In this document: one piece after another, positions 25,037 through 32,131 of the stretch
Position numbering within the stretch: position 1 is the first letter of the stretch
Layout: the number at the start of each line of letters is the position of its first letter
Origin: JABEVB01 sp049965775
GTDB lineage: Bacteria > Planctomycetota > Phycisphaerae > WQYP01
Direction: 5' to 3'
Length of the DNA: 32,537 nt
Assembly: GCA_049965775.1 (NCBI GenBank)
Contig: JBMFVX010000019.1
Location: 1 to 32,537 of the forward strand
Notes under the pieces: generated by a model
Told to the model about the DNA's origin: nothing
Database searches by the model: none
The model's input: only the letters and a program-made list of their open reading frames with translations
Program-made: the position numbers and the translations under genes

Positions 25037-25236
25037 GGCGACACCTCCATCTGAATCGTCGGCTGCTTCGGCTTCAGCCAACCATTTTTGTACTCTACAC
25101 GCCTCTTGCAATCCAAACAACCCATCAAATCCTTATCCGAGTGGTAATTCCCTTGGCCGTTAACCGCCGCAACGCGTTGGCAACCCGGTTGGGCCGGCCC
25201 AATGGCCCCTGCTGCTACCCATTGGCCGCTTTTTCT

Positions 25237-25527
25237 AGGAGCCTGTCCGAGTAATGGCCGGGATTGCGATGGGTTTGAAATGCCCCGGATGCGCGGCGGA
25301 GAATCGAGCCGACTCTGAATAATGAGTCTGCGAGATCCGACAACAAAGCAGACGGGGCATTTCAGAGCCACCCCGCAGGGCGGCATGCTTTTTGGCCCTC
25401 CTCGGCGGCGCGGCTCCTCGGAGTACCATCTGCATCAGGTACGCTGGTGCCACCGCTACTTGAGGCGTGCCAAAAATTCCCGGCGCGCGCCGGGATCGCA
25501 ACCCGGCGATTACTTGGACAGGCTCCT
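25237..25527. repeat. Element of about 290 bp bounded by imperfect inverted repeats (MITE-like or structured)
   Basis: The left end, starting AGGAGCCTGTCCGAGTAAT (25237-25268), is the inverted copy of the right end, GCGATTACTTGGACAGGCTCCT and preceding bases (25497-25527). They agree at all but about three positions over about 31 bases. Inside are further pairs: GAAATGCCCC (about 25277) with GGGGCATTTC (about 25354), GACTC...GAGTC hairpin bases between them, and an 18-bp perfect GC palindrome at 25478-25495. No transposase is encoded and no target duplication is clear. It lies between two unrelated genes. It could be a non-autonomous transposable element or a repeated structured DNA/RNA element. 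Confidence 0.65.
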
Positions 25528-25579
25528 GTGCCTGTAAATCTTCGCTCCCAAGGGGTAGCGACAAGCAGCCGGGTTGGCG

Positions 25580-25585
25580 TATAAT
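25580..25585 (+). promoter_or_regulatory. Consensus -10 box TATAAT
   Basis: A perfect TATAAT lies just after the inverted-repeat element, and no good -35 box stands 17 bases upstream. It would drive the small ORF and the membrane protein gene that follow. Transcription from about 25592 excludes a start codon at 25574 for the small ORF. Confidence 0.4.
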
Positions 25586-25618
25586 CTCGCCCGGTGTCCG
25601 TTTCAGGATGGATGGCGT

Positions 25619-25840
25619 TTGTTAAACTTATCCGTACGTCGGCGGCATGAGCAGAGTTACGAGCAATTGCGGCAGAGCATGCTCGATGAAACGAGCCGGT
25701 TTATTGAATGGGGTATGCGGCATCCACAGGCAATACCGCGCATTCCAACGCACCCGGTAGGCCACGGTAGTTTTCCGGAGCAGCTAAAGGCGTGGTTTTG
25801 GCGATGGATATGGCGTCAAGACATGGATGCGCCGGAATAA
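25619..25840 (+). CDS. Small hypothetical protein, Trp-rich C-terminus
   Basis: I do not recognise this product. From TTG 25619 (AGGATGG a few bases before) it has 73 residues; a shorter form from ATG 25679 has 53. The sequence RHEQSYEQLRQSMLDETSRF reads as an amphipathic helix. A Pro/His-rich middle (PQAIPRIPTHPVGHG) and a tail KAWFWRWIWRQDMD with four Trp follow. Protein-like composition, a TATAAT upstream and the same direction as the next gene support a real gene. The lack of a strong start codon and the small size argue for caution. Confidence 0.4.
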   Translation: MLNLSVRRRHEQSYEQLRQSMLDETSRFIEWGMRHPQAIPRIPTHPVGHGSFPEQLKAWFWRWIWRQDMDAPE

Positions 25841-25910
25841 TGGCTCGCCGCAGGGCATTTACTTCATCGGTTGAGCCGGAGCAACGGCTTACCAATACCT
25901 TGGGGGTACC

Positions 25911-26564
25911 ATGAATGTTCAGGTAAAACGCAGCGAATGGGAACGCCGACGCCCGCTGGTGTTGATGTTGCTGTGCGTGCTGTTTGGCGCTTGGTTTGCC
26001 TGGGATGGTTGGCAGGGCTGGCCCAAAGCCGATGACGCTATCGTCAAGAAAATGCTCAACAGCCGGCATGTGACCTCGGCTGAAAAATCCATCCTGAAAA
26101 CCTGGAAAGGTTGGCAGAACGAAACAAAGTCGCAGCGGAAGGCGTTTGATCATCTTGTGCACGATGCCCAGTTCAGCGGGTGGCATTCGGTAACGGACAT
26201 TTCCAATCAACGGCGCATTGTCATTATTCTGGTGGTGCTCACCTGTGTCGGCGGCTTATGGTTTTACCGTATTAATCGCCTGAAACTCAAGGCCGACGAC
26301 CAAGGTCTCACGCTTGCCAACGGGCGGTTCATCGCATGGGACCGCATCACCGAAATTGACAACCGCCAATGGACCACGCGCGGCACGGTCACCATTACGT
26401 TCAATAATGCCGATGGCATTCTGGAAAAGGTAAACATGGACGGCTGGATGTGGCAGGACCTGCCGCGCATTCTGGAACAGATTGACCTGCACGCCACCAA
26501 CGCCAAGGCGATCACCCCGCCGGATACCAGGCCTGCAAGCCAACCAGCACAAACCGACGCGTAA
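25911..26564 (+). CDS. Two-helix membrane protein of unknown function
   Basis: The product of 217 residues is not a family I know. It has a transmembrane segment at about 15-31 (LVLMLLCVLFGAWFAW) and a second at about 102-119 (IVIILVVLTCVGGLWF). Between them is a Lys/Trp-rich soluble loop of about 70 residues (SILKTWKGWQNETKSQR). After helix 2 comes a beta-rich domain of about 70 residues (GLTLANGRFIAWDRITEID, TVTITFNNADG) resembling PH-like domains of small bacterial membrane proteins, then a Thr/Pro/Gln tail. GGGGG lies six bases before the ATG. It may be co-transcribed with the small ORF 70 bases upstream. The PH-like reading is an inference; no function is proposed. Confidence 0.8.
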   Translation: MNVQVKRSEWERRRPLVLMLLCVLFGAWFAWDGWQGWPKADDAIVKKMLNSRHVTSAEKSILKTWKGWQNETKSQRKAFDHLVHDAQFSGWHSVTDISNQRRIVIILVVLTCVGGLWFYRINRLKLKADDQGLTLANGRFIAWDRITEIDNRQWTTRGTVTITFNNADGILEKVNMDGWMWQDLPRILEQIDLHATNAKAITPPDTRPASQPAQTDA

Positions 26565-26634
26565 TGGCCTGCCAGCGCTGGCACTGGACGGAGAAGCCGC
26601 GTTAGCTCTTGGCCACATGCAGGATATCCAAGAG

Positions 26635-27135
26635 TTACGAGAGGCTCACCCGTACAAACTTGACAGCATCTGCAATCACTGCACCATCGGCGGCATTCGT
26701 CAGCTTCAGATACAGCGGATTGTGATATCGGCCCACGAGATGCCACTTCGCCGGATCATGATTAAAGTCTACAGTTACAGCCGGGCTTTCGCCCTTATCG
26801 GTAACAACAGTGCATGGAGCGTTGGTTGCGAGTTTGCCTATCGAAGGCTTTCCGTAATAGATATAAATTTCGTAGTCGCCAAGTTTGGGGCTGTCGGTGC
26901 GCCAAATGGCATAATGCGAACCATCGCCGCCATCGGTCCAGAAGCATCCGCCCGCATAATTCTCGCTGGCAGGCACGGTGTCGGACTTCCAGTCGCCGCC
27001 TTCGATCATCATCTGGCTGCCAATAGTCATTTCGTCCACGACGAGTTGTTTGTCGGGGACAGTATAAATACGCCACCGACGCAACTGAACCTGCCGCATC
27101 GGTTCATATTTTTCGAGCCATTGATCCAGTTGAGC
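26635..27135 (-). pseudogene. Golvesin-like C-terminal domain, cut off from the sulfatase-like gene by an in-frame TAG
   Basis: This 166-codon segment continues the reading frame of the sulfatase-like gene directly after its TAG stop (27136-27138). It opens AQLDQWLEKYEP, the usual last helix of sulfatase-fold proteins, so the two pieces were one protein of about 600 residues. The rest contains WTDGGDGSHYAIWRTD, GDYEIYIYYG, NAPCTVVTDKG, KWHLVGRYHN and ADAVKFVRV. This is the pattern of golvesin/xly-type beta-sandwich domains found at the end of many exported enzymes, often thought to bind carbohydrate or wall material. No ribosome-binding site precedes the internal ATG at 27099, so separate translation is unlikely. 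The frame has no other stop, so the interruption is recent, an error, or read through. Confidence 0.75.
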
Positions 27136-28449
27136 CTAAAGGTCTTTGAGTTCCGGCGGATTTTGCGAAATGATGTTGTGCAATTCCGCCGGATCAGTCT
27201 CGAGGTTATAAAACTGCTCGGTGCCGGTCCACATATTCCGTATGAGTTTACGGTTCATACTGCGAACAGCCCGTAGCGGAATTTCCACATCTTCCTCACA
27301 AAAGACATAATCCCGCAACGAAGGCTTCGTTTCGTTAAGCAGCGGCATCAGGCTCTCACCCGATGCACCTGACAATGGTGGAAGGCCCGCATAATCAAGC
27401 ACGGTCGGCGCCACATCAATACTGCAGGTTAATGCGTCAATGACCTTGCCCTGCGGCACGCCAGGCCCGGCGATAATCAACGGAACGTGCATGTCGGTGT
27501 CGTAGCAGGAGCGGTGGTCAAAGGTCTGAAAGTCCTTGGGATGCGAGTAAATCAGTTCGCCATGATCCGACAAAAGCACCACCAGCGTGTTGTCGTTCAT
27601 GCCAAGCTTTTCAAGGTAGTCGAGAATCTTGCCGACATAACGGTCTACAAAATGTATCTTGCCATCATAAAGCTGATACAATCGCTCGATGGCCTGCTGA
27701 TCACCCAGCATGGCCAGCCGCTTCAGCGGGGCATTTTTAATATCGTATCCGGTATCGTGCAGGTGAATATAGGGGCCTGCTTTAAAAATATCATCTTCAG
27801 GCGGCGGATCATACGGAGAGTGTGGCTCAAGGAAGTGTACATATAGTAAAAAGGGTTGCGACGGGTCTAGTTTTCTCTTATCTAGCCAAGGCAGGATGCG
27901 TTCAGTCATGGGTGGTGCATAATGGTCGCCATGTCCGATGCGCTGCGTGATGTTAACATCATGCGAGCTGCCCTGAAACTGGTAATACTCCTCAAAACCC
28001 CGGCCGGTTATTTCTCGGCCGGCCAAGCCATTTCCGACGAAGGCACCCGTGTAGTAACCATTGTATGCAAAGTGCGGAGCCATCATGGGTGTCTCTTTAT
28101 CAATCAGCGGCATGCCCGACCGCCAAAAAAGCGTCACCCCATGTTGGGACGCGTAAAGCGACGTGTGCAGCGATGCAAACGAGGGCGAAGTCCAGGATGT
28201 TACCGTGTAGTAATTTGAAAAACGAACACCGCGCTGCGCCAACTTGTCAATATTAGGCGTTGTTGCCCGGGGCTGGCCATAGCAATGCACTTGGTCCGAC
28301 CGAAGCTGGTCTAACGCGATGATAACAATGTTCCTTTTAGCCTGCCGCGGCGCATCAATGGCGACTTGCGATAATGCAGCGCTGCTGGCGAGGCCAGCGG
28401 CCGTTGATCCTATGACTTTCACGAAATTACGTCGCGTTACGTCCATCAT
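27136..28449 (-). CDS. Tat-exported sulfatase-superfamily hydrolase (Thr at the formylglycine position), truncated by TAG
   Basis: From ATG 28449 there are 437 residues to the TAG. AGGAG nine bases upstream rules out the ATG at 28458. A twin-arginine signal (TRRNFVKVIG followed by a hydrophobic Ala/Ser stretch) predicts folded export. IIALDQLRSD gives the metal Asp, and LSDHGELIYSH the second metal site. FSNYYTVTSWTSPSFASLHT is the active-site helix: where formylglycine sulfatases have Cys or Ser in C-x-P-S-R, this has T-S-P-S-F. Thr nucleophiles are known in related phospho- or phosphoglycerol transferases, so a phosphohydrolase or transferase is as likely as a sulfatase. The region EQFYNLETDPAELHN is the normal end of the catalytic fold. 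The helix and golvesin domain that should follow are encoded after the stop. A dyad upstream may regulate it. Confidence 0.88.
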   Translation of the reverse strand: MMDVTRRNFVKVIGSTAAGLASSAALSQVAIDAPRQAKRNIVIIALDQLRSDQVHCYGQPRATTPNIDKLAQRGVRFSNYYTVTSWTSPSFASLHTSLYASQHGVTLFWRSGMPLIDKETPMMAPHFAYNGYYTGAFVGNGLAGREITGRGFEEYYQFQGSSHDVNITQRIGHGDHYAPPMTERILPWLDKRKLDPSQPFLLYVHFLEPHSPYDPPPEDDIFKAGPYIHLHDTGYDIKNAPLKRLAMLGDQQAIERLYQLYDGKIHFVDRYVGKILDYLEKLGMNDNTLVVLLSDHGELIYSHPKDFQTFDHRSCYDTDMHVPLIIAGPGVPQGKVIDALTCSIDVAPTVLDYAGLPPLSGASGESLMPLLNETKPSLRDYVFCEEDVEIPLRAVRSMNRKLIRNMWTGTEQFYNLETDPAELHNIISQNPPELKDL

Positions 28450-28500
28450 GACAATCATCTCCTGTTTTGACGTATTTCTCTATAAACCATTGTCTAATCC

Positions 28501-28516
28501 GAATACACGAATACAC
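28501..28516. repeat. Tandem repeat GAATACAC x2
   Basis: Two exact copies of GAATACAC lie head to tail about 55-70 bases upstream of the sulfatase-like start, next to the GTGTGTATACACAC palindrome. The repeat shares the TACAC core with it and may be part of the same binding region. Confidence 0.4.
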
Positions 28517-28531
28517 AGTTATTTATGTTTA

Positions 28532-28545
28532 GTGTGTATACACAC
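28532..28545. promoter_or_regulatory. Perfect 14-bp palindrome GTGTGTATACACAC, candidate operator
   Basis: The palindrome is perfect and lies about 85 bases upstream of the sulfatase-like start, in the divergent region. This is the size and place of a LacI- or GntR-type operator for carbohydrate genes. No regulator gene is in the window, so the protein is unknown. Confidence 0.4.
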
Positions 28546-28930
28546 ATGATTACAGCGTAAAATATAATTGTTTTCTGTCAATGTAACGCCGCACCCGGGG
28601 AGCGTGCGTTCAAGCCTTAACGGCTCTCGCGTCAACTCACTCGGCTGTTGCGGCGATAATCGTTCACAGAGGAGCGACCGGGCAGGCTGAAGGGCCAGCG
28701 TGACAGGGTGAACGGCATGCTGCGGAGGTACGCCGGGACGGTCATAATCGTCGCAGGCAGGCAAACTCCGAGCGATCATGCCGTCTGCCACCGGCTATTT
28801 GCATAAAAACCGCAACATGGTACGCTTCTAAAGTCAAGACTGGCGGCGGTCGTGGCGCGACATGAAGCAGTTCACTCGCCGCCAGCGTACTTCCTCATGA
28901 AAAGATCCCCACAGACTGAAGGATTTTACA

Positions 28931-29968
28931 ATGGCGGAAATAATCGCTCGACTCCGGTGGGCATCTTGCTCAGGCATGTGCATCATAGGCATGTTGGCCG
29001 TAAGCCAATTGGCAACGGCTGCCCACGCTTGGAAGCCTCCGCCGAGAAATAAAAATGTTACCATATCCAACGGCGGCTTATCGGTGACATTTAATATTGC
29101 TTGGGGCGCCGTGGTGGTGGGTATTTATAATAAGCATGTTGCGCATGGTTTAAATATTGTTGACTATCACGATGTGGGACGCGAACTGCAGGTGGACGAG
29201 TTTTTATTTCGTGCCGCGCCGGGGCGACAACCCCAACGCAGCAATCCCACACAGGCCGGAGCATTAGGCCATCAGGCCTACCGCAACCATCCGCACGGAA
29301 GCGTCTTTCCGGAAAGAGGCAGTCGGGTGGTGCGATGGAAGGCAGGCCGCCATCATTTTTCCGCGATCATCAGGCCGTTGGATTATGACTCCGGCAACGC
29401 CACGCATTGGGAGTATACCGAAGATGTAGCGATTGACCACCGCGGCGTGGCGCACTTTCATTTTGTATTCCAGCGCAATGGCATCGGCACCTTTCGGATG
29501 AGCACAGAAATACCCACGCTTTATAGTGATCGCACCGACGCGTTTATGTATCCGACGGTAAGCCCCTACAGCCAGAACGCAGCCTCCCGAAAGATGGCCG
29601 ATTTGCGACAGTGGCTCCCCGTGCGCCTGGTAAAAGGCTCTTCGAACTGGGCGAATCACCACCATTTAGTATCCAAAGGATGGATTGCAAATATTGATAC
29701 CCGAGACCATATAGGCATTTTTTACACCACACCGGTGGGTCTGCCGGAAGCTTTTGGATGTTTTGCCAATGCGGCTGTCTCTGATCGTTTGCCCTTGGGC
29801 AAGAGCAATGTGGTGGGTGTTCACTTGTTGTGCACGCCGCATGAGACCTACTCAGTGCGGTTTTCAGTGTTGGTGGCGACGCCGGCCATGGGGCCTAAAC
29901 TCATCGCCCTTGAGCCGCCTGCAAAACTACAGATCGGCAACGAACAAACGCCTCCACCGCAGCACTGA
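28931..29968 (+). CDS. Secreted protein of unknown function, possibly mutarotase-like beta-sandwich
   Basis: This 345-residue protein has a signal peptide (MCIIGMLAVSQLATAAHA, cleavage near residue 33). The mature part begins VTISNGGLSVTFNIAWGAVV and continues with IVDYHDVGRELQVDEF. The pattern of an extracytoplasmic beta-sandwich followed by an N-x-VDxHDxGR(E)xQ-like stretch is seen in carbohydrate-related proteins with a galactose-mutarotase-like fold; I infer this loosely and cannot name a family. Later segments include HFHFVFQRNGIGTFRMS and HLLCTPHETYSVRFSV. AAGGA eight bases before the ATG supports the start. It is divergent from the sulfatase-like gene and convergent with the esterase gene, so it may take part in handling the same glycan. 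The function is unknown. Confidence 0.82.
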   Translation: MAEIIARLRWASCSGMCIIGMLAVSQLATAAHAWKPPPRNKNVTISNGGLSVTFNIAWGAVVVGIYNKHVAHGLNIVDYHDVGRELQVDEFLFRAAPGRQPQRSNPTQAGALGHQAYRNHPHGSVFPERGSRVVRWKAGRHHFSAIIRPLDYDSGNATHWEYTEDVAIDHRGVAHFHFVFQRNGIGTFRMSTEIPTLYSDRTDAFMYPTVSPYSQNAASRKMADLRQWLPVRLVKGSSNWANHHHLVSKGWIANIDTRDHIGIFYTTPVGLPEAFGCFANAAVSDRLPLGKSNVVGVHLLCTPHETYSVRFSVLVATPAMGPKLIALEPPAKLQIGNEQTPPPQH

Positions 29969-30238
29969 ATGTTCTATATTGCACGGCTGCAACATCTGGC
30001 GTCTTTAGCAAGAAGCGTGATGTACTGCACCACTGATTACTTTTCGATTTTCTCAGCACAGCCGCGTACCGCCCGCCGCCTTACTGCCCCACAGGCCGCA
30101 CCTGCATCACAAATGCTATTGAGCGCATTATCCGTAAACCTAAAAAACACAATCGTCCGAACCCAATAGGACCTTAGGCGTGGATACGGACTGCCCGATC
30201 GCAGACGAACCCGCACATTTGCGCGAGGCAAGCCCGCA

Positions 30239-32131
30239 TCACTGCTTAACACCCGTCGGTTCGTGCGCCTTGCAGAAGGCCGCATCTTCTTGCAGGCGCC
30301 GGCTGATATCCGCATTTTTCAGAGCGCTCATGAACAAATGGCGTTCGTACCCGTTCAACACCGTGGGAGATTGGCTCTGGCGGCCAGTATATGCCTTATA
30401 AAGTTGATTCATCGTCCAGTGGTCGCTGCGCTGGATCGCCAGCGGCAGGCTCGCCCCACCTGTTGTTACAACATTACCCATCGGATTTCTCGCCCAGGCG
30501 TAGCGATAAGCCACCGGTTTAGAGACAAATGGGCTTGAGAGTACGATAACGTTCCCCTGATCACCGCGGCCATTTGGGTTTTTTCCATATACGGCTTTGG
30601 CGGGATAGAACTTGCGATTATTGCCAGCGATCATAAAGCCGTGAAAGCTGACGGCATCATTGCGATAGGGGGCGACATTCTGAGTCAATTGCAGAACAAT
30701 TTGGTTGCCGGTCACGTTCATTTTTTCAATAATCGGAGGAAGCCACGGAATTTGTCGGCTGTACCCGTACTGCGTCGCCAAAGCCCAGCGTGCAATGCGC
30801 AAGCCCGCCGGTATTTTGATCTGCGGATGGTACCAATTCCAGCGGAAATCAAAGGTGCTGCAAAAGCCTATATTTTTGTCCCCGGCTTTGCTCATATTAA
30901 GAAAAGTCTTGTACTGTGCCCATCGGATGTAGCAGCCGTTATCGGCCAGCCCTTCCAAGAAATGCTTATTGGTTTGCGGCGCGCCATCTGTACAAAGCGA
31001 GAGGATACCGAAGGGCATATCCGGTGCGTCAAAGGCTTTGCGCCAAGCGGCAATCATCTTCGGAAAAATCTGCTCATACATTTCTCCGCCGGTGGTCCTG
31101 TTACCGAGCGAATTATTAAAGCCCTGGTGCCAGATAACGCCTTTGACTCTCAGCCCCGTCATCGGTGCCAACATACCGTCGTAGCAGGTGCCCGGGCGGT
31201 TAAAATCACCTGCCGGGCCGGGTTGCAAATCGGTGGGTGGATGCCCCGGCTTCGCCTTGCCGATCTTAACGAGGTAATTGTAATGCTTGATACGCCCCTC
31301 AAGATCGGCTTGCGGACTGTAGTCCGCGATTTTTGTCTTCCACTTGTTGAGCATAGTCTCAACCGCCGGCGTATGGATGCTTTTAAGCACGGCAATCGGC
31401 GTCCAAGTCTGAAGCGTGGTACCCCCGCGTGAAACGTTAACAATGCCGATAGGGATGTGCGTGGTCATGTATATCTGCCGGGCAAATATGAAGGCAATCG
31501 CCGAAAAGGACCCGACTGATTTCGGCGTGCACACACGCCAGAACCCGCGGCGATAGTGGCGACCGGACCAGCCGCTCCACTGCTCGATTTCCGGAAAGCT
31601 TTTGACCGGTTTGGTCGTATTGTTTTCAGGGATGGTCAGCAGGCGGATGTTCTTAAAGTTGGCCGCCTCTACCGCTAAATCCCCGTTTTGCGCCGGTCCG
31701 ATTGGAAAATCCATGTTGCTTTGCCCACCGGCAACCCACACATCTCCAATGAGGATGTTGTCCAGCGTGACGGTTTTGCCGTCGCCCTGGATGACCATTG
31801 TTCGTGGTGTGTCACTCGCGGTCATGCTCGGAAAGGTCACCTTCCAGTACCGGTCGGCCCCGGCCTTGGCTGATTGCTTGAGCCTATCAAACGTAACCGT
31901 AATCTTACGCCCCGGCGGCGCCCATCCCCAGATAGCAATCGGTTTACCGCGTTGCAGCACCATGTTCGACTGAAACAGGTTGTCCACGCAAAGCCCTTTG
32001 CTCATGGCGGGTACATAAATGACATCCTTGCCACGAGGCAGATTCTCGGCCCCGACCCGGGCCCATGCCCCGGTCATTATGATCACGAGCAAACCAGCCC
32101 ACACATACACGCCTGTCGCCTTACGCATCAT
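30239..32131 (-). CDS. Exported sialate O-acetylesterase-like carbohydrate esterase
   Basis: This 630-residue enzyme has a signal peptide (VYVWAGLLVIIMTGAWA). Sialate O-acetylesterases of this family (SASA/GDSL-like) remove acetyl groups from sialic acids or other acetylated sugars. VWVAGGQSNMDF holds the nucleophile Ser138 in the GQSN motif. IGIVNVSRGGTTLQTW provides the oxyanion Gly block, VKGVIWHQGFNN the Asn/Gln block, and YHPQIKIPAGLRIARWAL the His of the triad. An N-terminal beta-sandwich (LFQSNMVLQRGKPIAIWGWA, about 52-71) precedes the catalytic domain, as in planctomycete members. The frame is open to 32296, but AAAGGA lies six bases before ATG 32131, so that is the start. Given the sulfatase-like neighbour, acetylated plant or algal polysaccharides are as likely as sialic acid. 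Confidence 0.92.
   Translation of the reverse strand: MMRKATGVYVWAGLLVIIMTGAWARVGAENLPRGKDVIYVPAMSKGLCVDNLFQSNMVLQRGKPIAIWGWAPPGRKITVTFDRLKQSAKAGADRYWKVTFPSMTASDTPRTMVIQGDGKTVTLDNILIGDVWVAGGQSNMDFPIGPAQNGDLAVEAANFKNIRLLTIPENNTTKPVKSFPEIEQWSGWSGRHYRRGFWRVCTPKSVGSFSAIAFIFARQIYMTTHIPIGIVNVSRGGTTLQTWTPIAVLKSIHTPAVETMLNKWKTKIADYSPQADLEGRIKHYNYLVKIGKAKPGHPPTDLQPGPAGDFNRPGTCYDGMLAPMTGLRVKGVIWHQGFNNSLGNRTTGGEMYEQIFPKMIAAWRKAFDAPDMPFGILSLCTDGAPQTNKHFLEGLADNGCYIRWAQYKTFLNMSKAGDKNIGFCSTFDFRWNWYHPQIKIPAGLRIARWALATQYGYSRQIPWLPPIIEKMNVTGNQIVLQLTQNVAPYRNDAVSFHGFMIAGNNRKFYPAKAVYGKNPNGRGDQGNVIVLSSPFVSKPVAYRYAWARNPMGNVVTTGGASLPLAIQRSDHWTMNQLYKAYTGRQSQSPTVLNGYERHLFMSALKNADISRRLQEDAAFCKAHEPTGVKQ

Larger units (their letters stand above)
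28450..28930. other. Divergent intergenic region of about 480 bp
   Basis: This lies between the sulfatase-like gene (minus) and a secreted-protein gene (plus). The part near the sulfatase-like gene (28450-28570) is AT-rich and holds a palindrome and a tandem repeat. The part at 28590-28800 is GC-rich. It contains a 90-codon minus-strand frame without a ribosome-binding site or recognisable motifs, which I do not call a gene. An AAGGA site for the plus gene is at about 28918-28922. Confidence 0.4.

Noticed and set aside
24973..25386. Minus-strand frame with a CLDC motif upstream of the SPOR-like gene
   Set aside because: It runs out of frame into the real gene and into the repeat element, so the CxxC is probably chance.
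25235..25564. Open frame of 109 codons on the minus strand across the inverted-repeat element
   Set aside because: It is explained by the repeat structure; there is no ribosome-binding site and composition is unlike the neighbours.
27136..27138. TAG as a genome-wide sense codon (recoding)
   Set aside because: Several intact genes here end in TAG at their expected family end, so reassignment is excluded; only local readthrough or mutation remains.
28519..28791. Minus-strand frame of 90 codons in the divergent region
   Set aside because: No ribosome-binding site or family-like sequence; its 3' end covers the palindromic operator region.
30037..30315. Minus-strand frame of 92 codons downstream of the esterase gene
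   Set aside because: Arg/Ala-rich random-looking composition, overlaps the end of the esterase gene and lacks a start signal.
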